DNA of 64,000 bases from Nematopogon swammerdamellus (GCA_946902875.1 OX336343.1:5321754-5385753), one strand, 5' to 3'; counted from the first letter of the stretch, positions 8,056 through 19,084 are shown. Numbers and translations: made by a program. The notes: generated by a model from the sequence alone, not told the origin.

Positions 8056-11000
8056 CACACGCACGCGGCAGCGGCTGACCCAGTCACCGGGTCCTACCTA
8101 GCGCACCTCAATAATATTTAAAAAGGGGTCCTAACAATAATTTTAATTAAAGGGTCCTAGAAAATGGGTCAGACAGAACCTTCCGAGATCGAATATCAGC
8201 GCCCGGCCCGGAAAAGACTTCTGTTCTGCCCTGGCACATGCTGAGCCGATTTGACTAATTAAAAAAAAACAAAATAAACATTTATATTATCATATCTTAT
8301 CAGTTATCACTGTATTAATAATAATCGGTACTGTGTGGGGCCGGTACTTAATAACAATAGCACCACTGCATCTCTCCCCGTGCATGTCGTAAAAAGTTAC
8401 TAAGGGATAAGGACAAGATGCCTCGCATAAGGGCGACAGGCTAGCCACCTCTCACCTTGGCACTGTGTTTCTACCGAGTCTTGCAGCAGGCTTTACTTCC
8501 TGAGTTATCTTGTCTAAATACTTTGCTAAACGTGGTGGTCGGTGTTGTGCTGTAATATACAAGAATACTTGTAGCACACGACCGATTACTCTGCTTTCCC
8601 CGATTGTCGGGATACGGCGTGTGGTGTGTATGTATGTGTGTAATAATCTGTATCTTTAGGTTAATGCTGCACCACAACCAGAGCCACACATTCTCGACAT
8701 TCAGGATGATCTTCAGGTAAGCATCACTCCGCATAAATAAATTGGACAGTAAGAGGTATAACATTCTCCTTTTCTCCATCGCTTACTATTGCAATATCTA
8801 TATTCGTCACCACTTACCAGGCCTGGATTTCCCATTAGGCCGTATAGGCCGCGGCCTAGGGGCGGCAAACTTCAGGGGGCGGCAGATTTCCGAAGGCTTT
8901 AAAGAATATTACAAGTAACACTTGCGCCTTGGTATAGTGTAAGCCGTCAAGTTTGTGCGCGATTAAGGACGCGAATACTCAAGCAAGTCACATGTGGATA
9001 GAGTTTGCGATCTATTAAATGCTAAGTATCATTTGGATAAAGGTGCGACTTAGTAATAATCCTATCCTATGTTATTTATATTTTGCGCGGGCGGCGAATG
9101 TCAAGTGGCCTGAACAGTATAAGTCCGGCACTGCCACTTACTATGTCGATGAGTAAGTTAATTGTTTATGGTTTATTATTTACAAGCTGTGCCCGCGGCT
9201 CCGCCCGCTCTCATATTTCACTTCACTGCTAACCTCATAAGCCATTTAGCGTGATAGTAAGTAGCCTATAGTTGATGGGAAGAATCAAGCTATCCGTAGA
9301 ATTTTGTTTTATTAAAATCGGTTCAGTGGTTCTCGAGTTATAAGCGGAAAGACAGACACTCAGACAGAAAGCAGACGTTGGATTTTATTATAGGTAAGGA
9401 AGGATTGTAAGTATAATTTAATTCATAGGTAGGTAACCTACGCTAGGACATGTCGAAAATTCCGCCAGTCACAATCTTTACAGGGATAAGTCCGCCTTTG
9501 CCCCTCATGTAAATTTCTTATTGTTTGTTTATGTTAAATGTTTTTTGGAGCAATAAAGTATTTCTATCTATCTATATCTTTTGTTAGTAATTTTTAAGTA
9601 TTATATTATATTAACTTACAATACTTAACCCATACTACCGCTCACAAGAACATTAATATTCACAGCATAAACATGAATACTGAAGAATCTGACCACTCTG
9701 CCTATTTACATTACCTATATCTGGTGTATAGTGCCATCGTTAATTTTGATACTTCATTATATCAAGTCAAATAAAAAACAATTAGTATAAGTAAAGAAAT
9801 GTAATATAATAAGTCATATTAAATTAAGCGGTTTGTGGTTGGTGCGGTTTTGACGTTGGCCCCTTGAACTCAAGGTCCAAGATACGCATCCGGTCTTCGT
9901 GCACCAATCAGTTTTTATGATTGAAAAAAAAAAAAAAACATTTGCATGTTATGCTTTTCATGAAAAGAAAAATAATTGCATACAAAAATTTAGGTTCTAT
10001 CTCGATCTATGGAGAAGGAAACTCAAATATTTTGTATTTTACGCCAGGGGGCAAATACTCTTGCAACATAATTTTTTGTTATGGAACATGGCACGGTTGG
10101 CTACATCACCTACAACATCCGTGATGTTAGCCCATAACACCGGGCGAACTATGTACCATGTCAGCGCTTCCCTTCATTTCAAGTCGGCTACACTGAACTG
10201 GACGGAAAACACCACATGCCAAGAAACATTCAATATTTAGCGCGGCAAAGGACGGTGATGTCTCTACTGGTGTATTTAGACAACTTTTCCCTCGGCATGT
10301 TCCAAGATAATCCGCAAACATGCTCAGTAGAAGTTTTTGGTTTTTTTTTACATGTGGTGCCGAGCCACCCATAAGGTCTCTAGCGGCGCCCATGGACATT
10401 CGATCGCATGCGGGGGTTGCGAATGCCATGCCGGCCTGACAGGTGCCTATTCACGCCTCTCTTGAAGGACCTGAGACCGTACTTGGGGGGAAATATGTCG
10501 ACAGGGAGTGTAGCGTTATTCCTGACTGATTAGAATTTTGAAAATTATTTAAATAAGGAAGATATGAAAAAAAGAAAAATGTTGACAGACAGCTGTCAGA
10601 GAGAGAGAGAAAAACTAGAAGGAAAAAGAATGGATTGGATTTTGGGAGATTGAGAGTTTTTTTATGTTTCTGCTGCTGTGAGCCATGTAGACTGCCGTGA
10701 ATTGAGTCCAGGACCTGTGGCCGAGGCCTTCTCTAAGGCCGGCTGAAGAGCTGAAGAGGACGATCAACCGGCTCCAGTATTTCATTGAACTGGCTAGCTG
10801 CACCCCGTTTATCACTTCGTACGCGGCAGCCTATGGTACCACCAAGATGTAATCGGAAGGCGTTGATTTAGAGTGCGGACATGGGCGGCGGTGTGCGGGA
10901 GGATGAAGTCGATTACGCCACACTGACCGCCCTCATCATGAAGAGTTCGGCAGGAGCAACCTGCATCTACAGCGGAGCTCGTCTGATACGTCCTTGACGC

Positions 11001-13538
11001 TCGCATCTGTTCCATTGCATAGTGCTGGAAAAGACCTACTGGATCAGTCTTACGAGGTTGATGAGGATCCCATTCTGCAGGGGCTATGGGCGGTTTTAAT
11101 CTCAAATATCTTGTACTCTGAACATTTTAATTTCTGCTGTGTGTATATCGTATGGTGTGTTTATTATTCTCTATTTAATTAAGTTTTGCTGTATTGTGTG
11201 TTGATAAAGATGCTGAGAATGACATTAAATTACTTATATTGTTAAGACTTTTCCATCATTTTAAATAGAACCCCGACAGGAGAGCGTTCCAGAGTTTACC
11301 GGTTCTGTGGAGGAAGGATTGGAAGAAGTTACGGATATGTCCCGCTACATTTGCCATTTGCGCTCTAGTGAATCCAGAGCTGTAGTCCCAGAACCTGGTG
11401 GTGCCTAAAGTAAGATTATCGTTGACGAGACCTTATATCCTTTTGAATTTGCCGTACTCATTGACATTATGTATACCCACGTGTGTTTGATCTGGACGGT
11501 TGTACACAGGCAGTGGTGAATCGGGACCTCCAGCAGCTAGTGGAGAACCTTAGGGGTTGCTACAACGATGTGGACGAGAGGTCCCAGCAGATCGGTTCAC
11601 ACATGAAGGCTGCTTTTGACGAGGTACGTTTTGCCTGCTCTATGATGATTTTAATCATGGAAAAATCCCGTTTGCGTAATTTATTTTATGGCTGTTTTCA
11701 ATACCTCGGCATAAAAGTCCAAGAATTATTATTTGTCGGCTAAAGTGACATTACTCATCTCATTCATTTGACTGTAGTTAACCGACAGCTGCATTTTAGT
11801 CGTAGGTGGTGAAATCGAACGTATGTTAGTCAGTTAGCCTGCTGAAGATTGGGATGTCAACTTTTTATTTTATTTAGGAAATCAAAGAATACATATAAAT
11901 AAAAGCACAAAACAGATTATAATAAAAAGTACAATTACACTGGTGACATTTTTATCCGACTTTACTGTTAAATTTTCATCGTGATCGTGAATGACAATAG
12001 GGAGAATAATTTATATACCATATTTTTTTTTTAATGGATAGCGCGACATTTGGCATCGTTTCACCTACAAGTAGGTATCTAACGATGCCCATGGAGATTC
12101 TGTGATGCACGGGGATTGCGAATGCCATGCCGGCCTGACAGTAGGAGCCTTTTCACGCCCCTTTTGTAAAACCCCAGGCTGTACTTGGAAGGAAATAGAT
12201 GGACACGGAGTGCGTTCCACATTTTCCCAAATTTTAAAATTTGCCCATTTTTTAAAATCTAATTTCATAAAACAAATAATGACAATATGGACCCATCTCA
12301 GCATGTGCTATGCTACTTATAGCTGCACAAGGCGACCTATAGCGCTATGTTTTTCAGATGGGCCCAGTAACACATAAAACGTTGATGGATGTATGTATTT
12401 TGCAGTTGTTGGAGAAGTCGTCGCGCGGCCGACAGTACATCGCGGACTGCGAGAGCCAGCGGGCCAGCGTGGAGGAGTTTAGCAATTGCTATTTTCCGAA
12501 GGTTAGTATCAGCTTACATGACACCTTATTCCGATAGGAGTCATCTAGGCTGACATCGTGGCCGCATAAGAGACGAAGATGGAGCCAACCGTGGAAGGTC
12601 TCATAAAAAACCCCCGACCCCTAAAAAGTAAAAAATAATTACCTTTTACGTTTTAAAGAAGTCGGGAGACCGCAAGTAAATTCCCGCGCAGCTCTAAGTT
12701 TTTATATTTTATTTACTTAACGGTCCCCCGACTCCTTTAATAGGCTTCCTTATCATTTTTATTTATCTTTTCTTTATTTATTTATCTTTATCAGTGCAAT
12801 TGAAATTTCGTTTTAGTCATTCACTTTTGCGTCAGATGAAAACAACGAAATTTTTATTAAACCACAAGCACATAACTCTATTGTTGTAGATTTTTAAATA
12901 TTATTACCATTAATTTTTTAAAATTAAAAAACAACACCGACTTTTTTCTATGCAAAGCAGCCAGCTATGGGTATCGTCTTAAAATATAAAAATGTTTGCA
13001 GTCAGATTTCTAACAAAAAAAACCATACTGATTAGGAACGTTCAATCCTTGTGACCTCTGAATTTAGATCGGTACGCGGCTCGGATAACAATTTCAAACG
13101 TGACGAGCAGACAAACAGACACCACTTGAATTTTATTATTTTTTTCGTATTTCGTGCCCTCTCGTGCGTAGGCGGAAAAGAATAGAGGCGCCTTTTGCAC
13201 ATAAAACAAAGATGCAGTAAACCCTACCACCTAGTAAGGTAAGAAGGGAAGGGAAATACAGTTTAACGTGGAATCCGAACCACGGTCAGCCTCCAACGGT
13301 CGAGCGGTCACCCATCCAAGTACTGACCGCGCCCAGGGTTGCTTAATAATAACAGTCGACCGACCGCACCACTGAGCTACCGAGGCTGACAATTTAATTG
13401 TCATTGCAGGTTATAAATCTTGCTGATGAGGCTGTGAAATCGCTGTCTGATCTACGACAGGCTCTGAGCCAGGGCTCCAACGCTATGACGGACACAGTGA
13501 ACCAGGGCGTCGCATGCGTGACCAGGAATCTGCCATAA
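7852..13538 (+). CDS. Small secreted helical four-cysteine protein (five exons)
   Basis: Exons are 7852-7899, 8660-8716, 11510-11623, 12406-12501 and 13410-13538; every intron is phase 0 with a GT donor and AG acceptor. The product is 147 residues. Residues 1-19 are a signal peptide (MSSKVILVCLAVGLVV, then VNA); cleavage near A19 or A20 leaves a mature N-terminus of APQPEP. The rest is hydrophilic and helix-favouring (RDLQQLVENLRGC, DEAVKSLSDLRQALSQG), with cysteines at 52, 88, 101 and 141, suggesting two disulfides. I do not recognise the family; a small haemolymph or gut secretory protein is plausible. An AATAAA follows at 13680. Introns 1 to 4 hold repeat A, a hAT-like element, LINE-D pieces and SINE-B. 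There are no frameshifts or stops, so it looks functional. Single-exon reading gives only exon 3 with intron sequence. Confidence 0.82.
7989..8064. repeat. ACGC microsatellite in intron 1
   Basis: About 18 tandem tetranucleotide units, slightly interrupted near the end. Confidence 0.95.
8330..8643 (-). repeat. Repeat A, near full length, in intron 1
   Basis: Runs from TGTGTGGGGCCGGTACTTA through CATCTCTCCCCGTGC to GGCGTGTGGTGTGTATG and a TATG-type tail. It ends about 16 bp before exon 2 of the secreted-protein gene. Other copies: 30900-31230, 34235-34475, 36300-36632, 42820-43165. Confidence 0.7.
8818..9133. mobile_element. hAT-type non-autonomous element in intron 2
   Basis: Flanked by identical 8-bp duplications CCACTTAC (8810-8817 and 9134-9141). 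The ends are CAGGCCTGGATTT and, in reverse complement, CAGTGCCGGACTT, a short hAT-like inverted repeat. Non-coding; 316 bp. Confidence 0.8.
9183..9401 (-). mobile_element. Helitron-like short repeat
   Basis: Near-identical in reverse complement to 53575-53799. Shares ATAATAAAATCCAACGTC at one end and CCCGCGGCTCCGCCCGCTC at the other. Non-coding. Confidence 0.6.
9402..10084. other. Intron sequence, no clear element
   Basis: AT-rich intron 2 sequence of the secreted-protein gene. Short ORFs here contain poly-Lys from an A run at 9926 and are not credible. Confidence 0.3.
10085..10215 (-). repeat. SINE-B 3' part
   Basis: GGTTGGCTACATCACCTAC, ATCCGTGATGTTAGCCCATA and AACTGGACGGAAAACAC are SINE-B body blocks on the minus strand. 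Confidence 0.6.
10335..11320 (-). repeat. LINE-D 3' end split by about 0.77 kb of foreign DNA
   Basis: 10341-10510 matches LINE-D 3' sequence (CACCCATAAGG, GCGAATGCCATGCCGGCC, TACTTGGGGGGAAATAT). The match resumes at about 11276 with GAGAGCGTTCCAGAG. The intervening piece is unidentified and has no open gene; short frames there lack recognisable domains. Confidence 0.5.
12066..12215 (-). repeat. LINE-D 3' fragment in intron 3
   Basis: CGATGCCCATGGAGATTC, GCGAATGCCATGCCGGCC and GTACTTGGAAGGAAATA follow the same order as other LINE-D ends. Confidence 0.6.
12602..12745. repeat. Repeat H fragment in intron 4
   Basis: Has CCCCCGACCCCTAAAAAG at one end and TTATTTACTTAACGGTCCC, also seen near 16737-16840. 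Confidence 0.5.
13205..13392 (-). repeat. SINE-B head (tRNA/5S-like), intron 4
   Basis: On the minus strand it reads GTCAGCCTCGGTAGCTCAG (tRNA-like A box), then AAGCAACCCTGGGCGCGG and GTACTTGGATGGGTGACCG, which match the 3' half of insect 5S rRNA as I know it. It ends 17 bp before exon 5 of the secreted-protein gene. Confidence 0.7.
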
Positions 13539-13679
13539 ATTATCAAGAATATTATTGCAATCGGCGTATGATTAGCACTAGCACTTTGAAGTGAAAATTT
13601 TTATGAAATTAATATCTACATTTATTTATTCTGAAATATTGGATATTTTTTGTATATGTATTATGGTTTTGGTGTATAT

Positions 13680-13685
13680 AATAAA
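13680..13685 (+). promoter_or_regulatory. Polyadenylation signal
   Basis: AATAAA 142 bp downstream of the stop codon of the secreted-protein gene. Confidence 0.55.
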
Positions 13686-13748
13686 TGAAAACAAATATTT
13701 GCTTCATACAATGTGTTTTATTGCATTTTGAAACAATCGAGTCGTAAC

Positions 13749-13824
13749 CGCGTGTGGTGGCGTACCTTGCGAGAGGCCAATGTCCAGCAGTGGACCGATA
13801 TAGGCTGATGATGATGATGATGAT
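13749..13824 (+). mobile_element. 76-bp LINE tail with target duplication
   Basis: Flanked by GAGTCGTAAC on both sides (13739-13748 and 13825-13834). Contains AGGCCAATGTCCAGCAGTGG and ends in a GATGAT repeat, the tail of a LINE family that also occurs at 39520. An extremely 5'-truncated insertion. Confidence 0.8.
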
Positions 13825-13834
13825 GAGTCGTAAC

Positions 13835-14805
13835 TGGAGAGGGTTCCGTACCATTCCGTTTTCCGTAAGAAATTTAAGACTTTGGTTTTCCTGTTAACTA
13901 TGAGAGAGGCCACATATTCTCTATCGAAAATTTTATACCCAGTCGTTTTGAAGATAGGGCCCCCAATTGTTTGTATATTTTCCTTAATATCTTTTAAACT
14001 ATGTATTTTCAAATTATAATTTTTTTTATCAAATATTTGTATTCCTCATAACGAGCTATTTTCATTTTTTTGACAACTCACAAGATGGAACAAAGATTAC
14101 TAAGAACTTAAAGGAGAAAAGTATAATAGAATAGACAATTACATTATTAATATTAGATAACAAATATAAACTAAAACTACCTAAATTAAAATTACCTAAA
14201 ACTAAAACTATAAAAGAAATAATAATAAATAAATATATAAAAACCTTAACGGGAAATCCCCGAAGATGCTACACGAGCACCTTGCCGACAGCAACTAAAA
14301 GTAAAAAAGCTATTTTCATTGATATGTAAAATGATGCATTTAAAAAAACTTTCTATTTTGTCCCCAATTTTACCCCCAAAATCTAAATTTGTTCATTTAC
14401 ACATAATTGTGTGACTGGGTCATCGAACTCTATAATATGTGGAGAAAATAAATTGTGAAAGACAGATAGACACGAGAGTGATCCTATAAGGTTCTGCTTT
14501 TTTTCCTCTTTTGAGGTGCGGAACCCTAAAACGGAATTTATGCTGCCGCACCCGTTATATGTACAACATACTTACTACTACTATCTACAGAAAAACATGG
14601 TAAATTGGAAAATACGCTGACCTATTATGGTAATTGGTTTATCTGTGCACACATGTAGCGTAATTTAATACGAGAACTGCGAACCACGTGACGTCACAGG
14701 CGGACCGGCACCACCGCACTCATACCATCCCTCGGTGACCTATCGACCTATAGGGTCACCCACTGGGTTTACTTACTTTACTTGGATCAAATAATTGTTT
14801 CACAG
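13835..14805. other. Non-coding, with repeat-G-like parts
   Basis: AT-rich. 14340-14535 holds a GTCCCCAATTTTACCCCC and GCGGAACCCTAAAA pattern similar to 15740-15975. No gene seen. Confidence 0.3.
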
Positions 14806-14809
14806 GAAC

Positions 14810-14925
14810 ACTTTAGGAAAACATTTTTTTTTTATGAAAATTGACACGGTTGGCTACAGCACCTACAACATCCGTGATGTCAGCCCATAACCGGGTGAAC
14901 TTGGTGCCATGTCACATCCGGCGAT
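14810..14925 (-). repeat. SINE-B 3' end
   Basis: CACGGTTGGCTACAGCACC and ATCCGTGATGTCAGCCCATA preceded by the T-rich complement of the tail. Confidence 0.6.
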
Positions 14926-15113
14926 CTTCACTACGGACAGATTATTCTAGATATAATAATAATTTTTTACAGGATTAAAATTGTTTTATAATGTCATCAT
15001 CATCAAGTAATTATAATGTACAAAAATAAGTTTTCAGGGTCCCGTACTCGAAAGAGGAAACAAAACGAAACCTTATAGGATCTCTCTCTTGTGTCAGTCT
15101 CTTCGTCTGTGAC

Positions 15114-15739
15114 CAGTGGCGGCGCTAGGCGTCGGCGACGACGTCCACGATCGCCGACGGCCTCGCGCATGAGGGGGCCTCGCAAAAATTCGTTTACCCT
15201 AGCTTTTTTTTATTGCTTCCGAACTGGGTGGCTCTGCCCGAGGTCTTAGCCTCAGGCGCAGCCAATTTCACCGCCGAGGAGGTGCCAGTCCGGCTTGGAG
15301 GTGGACTAATGTCGCTGGGGAAAAGCTATTAACCCGCCATTTGAAGATCCGTGGATTGTAGGAGTGGGGAAAGATATTCCATGGGAGCCCGTTCCACACC
15401 TTTGCAGTGCGGCACAAGAACGATTTAGAGAATCGTGAAGTTCGAAGAACTCTTCTGTCGACCACAAAGGGGTGTTTCGCGAGAGTATGGCTCCTGACTC
15501 CCTTTGGGATCGCGCGATCCCAAAAAGTCTCATCAAAGTATGGTCGTACACTTTGGGCTATTGTTTATTGGATTATTTATTTTAATTTGTGATTACTCCT
15601 GTAATTTTGGTCAACATTTCATTAGCAATAAACTAAATCAGTCTCATTCTATTAATCGTTTTCTTTCTGACTGGGAAATAAAAGAGGCCTCGCAAAGCTG
15701 ATGTCGCTGACGTCTACATTTGGTCTAGCACCGCCACTG
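15114..15739. mobile_element. Small hAT-type MITE split by a LINE fragment
   Basis: The ends CAGTGGCGGCGCTAGG and, in reverse complement, CAGTGGCGGTGCTAG form an inverted repeat. Flanks TCTGTGAC (15106-15113) and CCTGTGAC (15740-15747) are an 8-bp duplication with one change. Without the insert the element is about 116 bp. It sits in an older repeat-G-like unit that resumes after it. Confidence 0.7.
15187..15685 (-). mobile_element. 5'-truncated LINE fragment with 11-bp target duplication
   Basis: Flanked by GGCCTCGCAAA at 15176-15186 and 15686-15696. The minus strand encodes an RT C-terminal tail (RFSKSFLCRTAKVWNGLP) and ends in an AATAAAAAAAA tail next to the left duplication. The segment next to the 5' truncation has no recognisable coding. 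Confidence 0.75.
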
Positions 15740-15975
15740 CCTGTGACAGCTTATTTTCACCGAATCGACTGGACGAAAAATGTTCAAATTTGGTACATAT
15801 AGTACCTATAGAGTTTGATCGATGACCCAATCACGGACGTATAGCGTAAATGAACGAATTTCGATTTTGAGGGTTAATTTTGGGGGACAATTTATCTCCG
15901 AAATAGTCTGGCTAGACTCTAGAGGTCTAAAATCTAATAGGCTTCCGTACCAGTACCGTACGGAAACCTAAATAA
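15740..15975. repeat. Repeat-G-like unit, right part
   Basis: Continues the repeat interrupted at 15113 and ends TACCGTACGGAAACCTA. Similar phrases occur at 14395-14530. Confidence 0.4.
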
Positions 15976-16374
15976 AAATAGAACAGTTTTGCGTTTTGAA
16001 TTAAAAACATTTCGCTTGAGACCCTCAGCCACACCACTAGAGGTATCTGCTAACCACAATGAATGACTACGTGATTTATAATCACCAAGAGTTCGTGGAG
16101 CGCATTATATATGCTGTATTAATATTTTAATTAATTATGCGGATGAGCAGGAGATGCCTCGGCTTGCGTTGGCTGTGACTTGAGATCAAAGTTTCGTAGC
16201 TACCTTTCGAGCGACTGCCTAATCCCGTATGCAGATAGTGGCGGCGACTATGGAGGCTCGAGCAATATGGGCTGCCATACTGTGTGGTAGAATCGGGGTT
16301 CATACGACTATTCAACACTTCGGGAAAATTCGTCGAAAATTCGGTCTATAATTGGTTTTGCATCAGCGAGGTTT

Positions 16375-16575
16375 AAAAAAAAAACTCTAACAGTGCGTCA
16401 CGCCTGTTTGCCGGTGGGTTAGGCAGAGACAACGAATCTCCACGTTCCTGACACACCTCTCCCGAATCTTCCACATTCGCTCCATAAATGTCTTTCGTTA
16501 GTCTTCTATCATCAATTCTTCCAACATGACTTAACTACCGAAGCATTCGTTTCTCCAAGATATAGTAACGAGGGT
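16375..16575 (-). pseudogene. RTE/CR1-type LINE C-terminal remnant
   Basis: The minus strand reads LEKRMLR, a stop, then LSHVGRIDDRRLTKDIYGA and a downstream RERC-like tail. This corresponds to the 'RMLRW-GHV-RM-RRLTK-IY' end found after the RT domain of many insect LINEs. It has an in-frame stop and is only about 200 bp long, so non-functional. Confidence 0.6.
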
Positions 16576-16736
16576 TGAAAAAACTCTAACTAAGAACTAA
16601 TAACAACTAATACGTATGTATGACTAAGTACATACACCGGTCAAGGTTGTTATAGATGAGAAAACAATAAATAAAATAGATTACATTACAGACTTACCAG
16701 ATTACAGACTACAAACCATAATAAATAAAATATTAA

Positions 16737-17052
16737 AAAAACCCCGACCCATAAAAATAAAAAAATATTTCCGTTTAGTTACATAACGGAGTCTTGAGAG
16801 TTTTTATATTTTATTTACTTAGCGGTCCCCCGACTCCTTTAAGTAATAAATAACTAAACGGAAATTATTTTGGACGGATGTATCTTAAAATTTTAATTTA
16901 ACGTTTATTTCAAGCTTTTAAAAAAAATCGCACCCAAACGGGTTCATCCGTTTGGGAGCTACGATGCTACAGACAGACACACATACACACAGACAGACAG
17001 ACGGAGACGTCAAACTTACAACACCCCTCCTTTTGCGTCGGGCGTTAAAAAT
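16737..17052. repeat. Repeat H
   Basis: From AACCCCGACCC to CCCTCCTTTTGCGTCGGGCG, with GGTTCATCCGTTTGGGAGC and an ACAGACAG-rich stretch. Related pieces lie at 12602, 22590 and 43170. Confidence 0.5.
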
Positions 17053-17407
17053 ATATTGACCCAACCTGCGTGCAACTAACACGCTTCTGTGTTGCCTCTT
17101 CCTACACTAAATGTATCTTCCGCAACAGGTAAATAATTGCGAGTCCAACATGGAAGCTCGTATACGTATAATTTGCTAAGGAGAGCCTTTGAGCGACTAC
17201 CCTTAGTAGTTTACAGGCCGGAAGCCCACGTGCCGGCCGGTGTGGTGGCGCGGCGGGCGGGGGGCTGGCGGCATCCGGTGAATGGAGCGTGTATTGGAGA
17301 AGTTCTTGTGTTGTATGCGTTGTGAGCGTTTACAACCGGGAGCCACCGCGAATAGTGTGATGTTGAGACGTATGGATTGGATACGCAATAATTATGTAAA
17401 ACTATCA

Positions 17408-17899
17408 TCAATATTAATAATGAATCCTGTAAGGGATGGTCATGGAGTAACTTACTTTGTTATAGGAGATACTGCGTTTGTAGACTCTATCTATGTATGA
17501 TACTAAAACTAAATTGGCGATTTTTAGAAATCTTTTCTGTATGTATGTATGTTCCTCCATAACTCTTAAACCGATCATCTGAATTCGATGAAACTTAGTA
17601 CAAGCACATTTTACTATACGGGACACAGGATAGGCTGAATAAAATTCAGTTCCGGTTACGCTAAGATGCGGCTCTCATACAAACCGAATTGTTCCGCGCA
17701 CAAAATAAAGGTATGGTAGGCGGCGGCGGACGGCGGCGGGCGGCTGGCCCGATGTGGAAGATGTGGCTCTCATAGAAACCGAACCGTTCCGCGTGCAGAA
17801 ACAAAGGTTCAAACAAGCTCACGGCTTTGGTCAAGGCTTAGTTACTTTCTTCTTTTCAAATACTAATTTCACGCGAGCGAAGCCGCGGGCAAAAGCTAG
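17408..17899 (+). mobile_element. Helitron-like element, family F
   Basis: Starts TCAATATTAATAATGAATCC after an A and ends GCGGGCAAAAGCTAG before a T. Shares long blocks (AAGGGATGGTCATGGAGTAA, CTTAAACCGATCATC, ACGGGACACAGGATAGGCT) with 54638-55015. Non-coding. Confidence 0.65.
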
Positions 17900-18231
17900 T
17901 AATATATATATGTTTTTTTTTTTTGTATGTAGAAAATTTGTAAAATTTGTTTATTTTTCCGATAATTTTCTTATGCAGAAGGACCATACATACATTGATT
18001 AGGTTTTAGTTGGTGCTGGATGACTTTATTTGTTTAGGACGCGGACGTGTAAACAACATCGACGATCCACAAGATTGTTATCAAGTCGACTATGTTTATA
18101 AATTTGTTTTCTAAACCTGAATCACGATATCATTAAGATCACTACACGCTACCGGAAACCTCCAGGCCGGATAACACAGGAGCAGACAGCATTTTCTAAT
18201 GAGTATTTAACTCAGTCGGATGTGAGCATCG

Positions 18232-18381
18232 ATGATGGCTTACGGGTTAGTTTGGGTAATCAGTGTCTTATCGTGCATTATGGTAAATCCCACGTCAGAA
18301 GCAGCACGCAGGCGCGGCGAGGCGCTTTCCGGAGGAACCTCCTACACACGCGTGTGGCCGCTCAACGTGCGCGAGTGTTGA
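18232..18381 (+). CDS. Candidate secreted-protein 5' exon, possibly broken
   Basis: A 49-codon frame starts with two ATGs. Residues 1-24 look like a signal peptide (MMAYGLVWVISVLSCIMVNP, then TSEA). The mature part ends VWPLNVREC followed by TGA, but the same frame continues KEDASFTDCIAC before another stop. The pattern of a hydrophobic proline-containing segment, Cys, an acidic loop and a second Cys faintly resembles the N-terminus of takeout/JHBP-type haemolymph carriers (inference). If so, the TGA makes it a pseudogene, or the frame is an exon whose donor I cannot place. No downstream exons were found. Chance is a real alternative for a frame this short. Confidence 0.28.
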   Translation: MMAYGLVWVISVLSCIMVNPTSEAARRRGEALSGGTSYTRVWPLNVREC

Positions 18382-18420
18382 AAGGAAGACGCGTCATTCA
18401 CTGATTGCATTGCGTGTTGA

Positions 18421-19079
18421 GAAGTAGTAATACCAAGTTGCTGACTTGTATCGAGAAGTAAACGTCACACGACATATTGATTTTTTTTTCAGTTTCAGTT
18501 TATTTAGATAAAAAAGGAAAACATGTACATTTAATAAAAATAAACTAATAAAAACAGACTTATAATATAATACTTAGACGTGAAAATAAATCATAAACTT
18601 ATAGAAACTTATACTTATAGAAATAGACTTATATCTACTCTACCATTTAAGAACTAAATCTAAAGACTAAACTAAGACTGAATCTAAGAACTAAATCTAA
18701 GAACTAAAATTACTTTTAGTTCTTAGGTTAGATTGTTCTACCTAGTACATTTTCACAAACTCAAAATTATGCTCAGGATACGTCAGTATAACGATATGCT
18801 AATCCTTTCCGTTGAATTCAGTAGCCTGCCTACTGCATCATCCGAACATAAATCCATGATCCGAGCAGTCAATTAAGGGCTGTTATTTCGATGAAACGAA
18901 AATTAACGGATTTCCGACAACTATAGCGTGATGGATGAGTGAGCTATTTATTTGATATCGATCACGGGAGAGCTACCGGAAATATCTGACCACCAAACCG
19001 TAGGTTTTATATAAATATTTTTAGCTATAAATAATAAAAAGAACTAACAGTAAAAAATTAAGGGCGGTCACCATACAAG
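18421..19079. other. Non-coding AT-rich stretch
   Basis: Contains degenerate AACTAAATCTAAGA-like tandem units near 18650-18720. No gene or bounded element seen. Confidence 0.3.
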
Positions 19080-19084
19080 AAACG

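Noticed and set aside
7716..8087. Minus-strand ORF with repeated Arg-Ala-Cys-Val
   Set aside because: Translation of the ACGC microsatellite and promoter region of the secreted-protein gene.
10812..11105. Minus-strand 97-codon ORF
   Set aside because: Lies in DNA inserted in a LINE remnant, with no motif and no conserved neighbour.
11483..11743. Stand-alone ORF around exon 3
   Set aside because: Its ends are intron sequence; the conserved part is exon 3 (11510-11623) of the five-exon gene.
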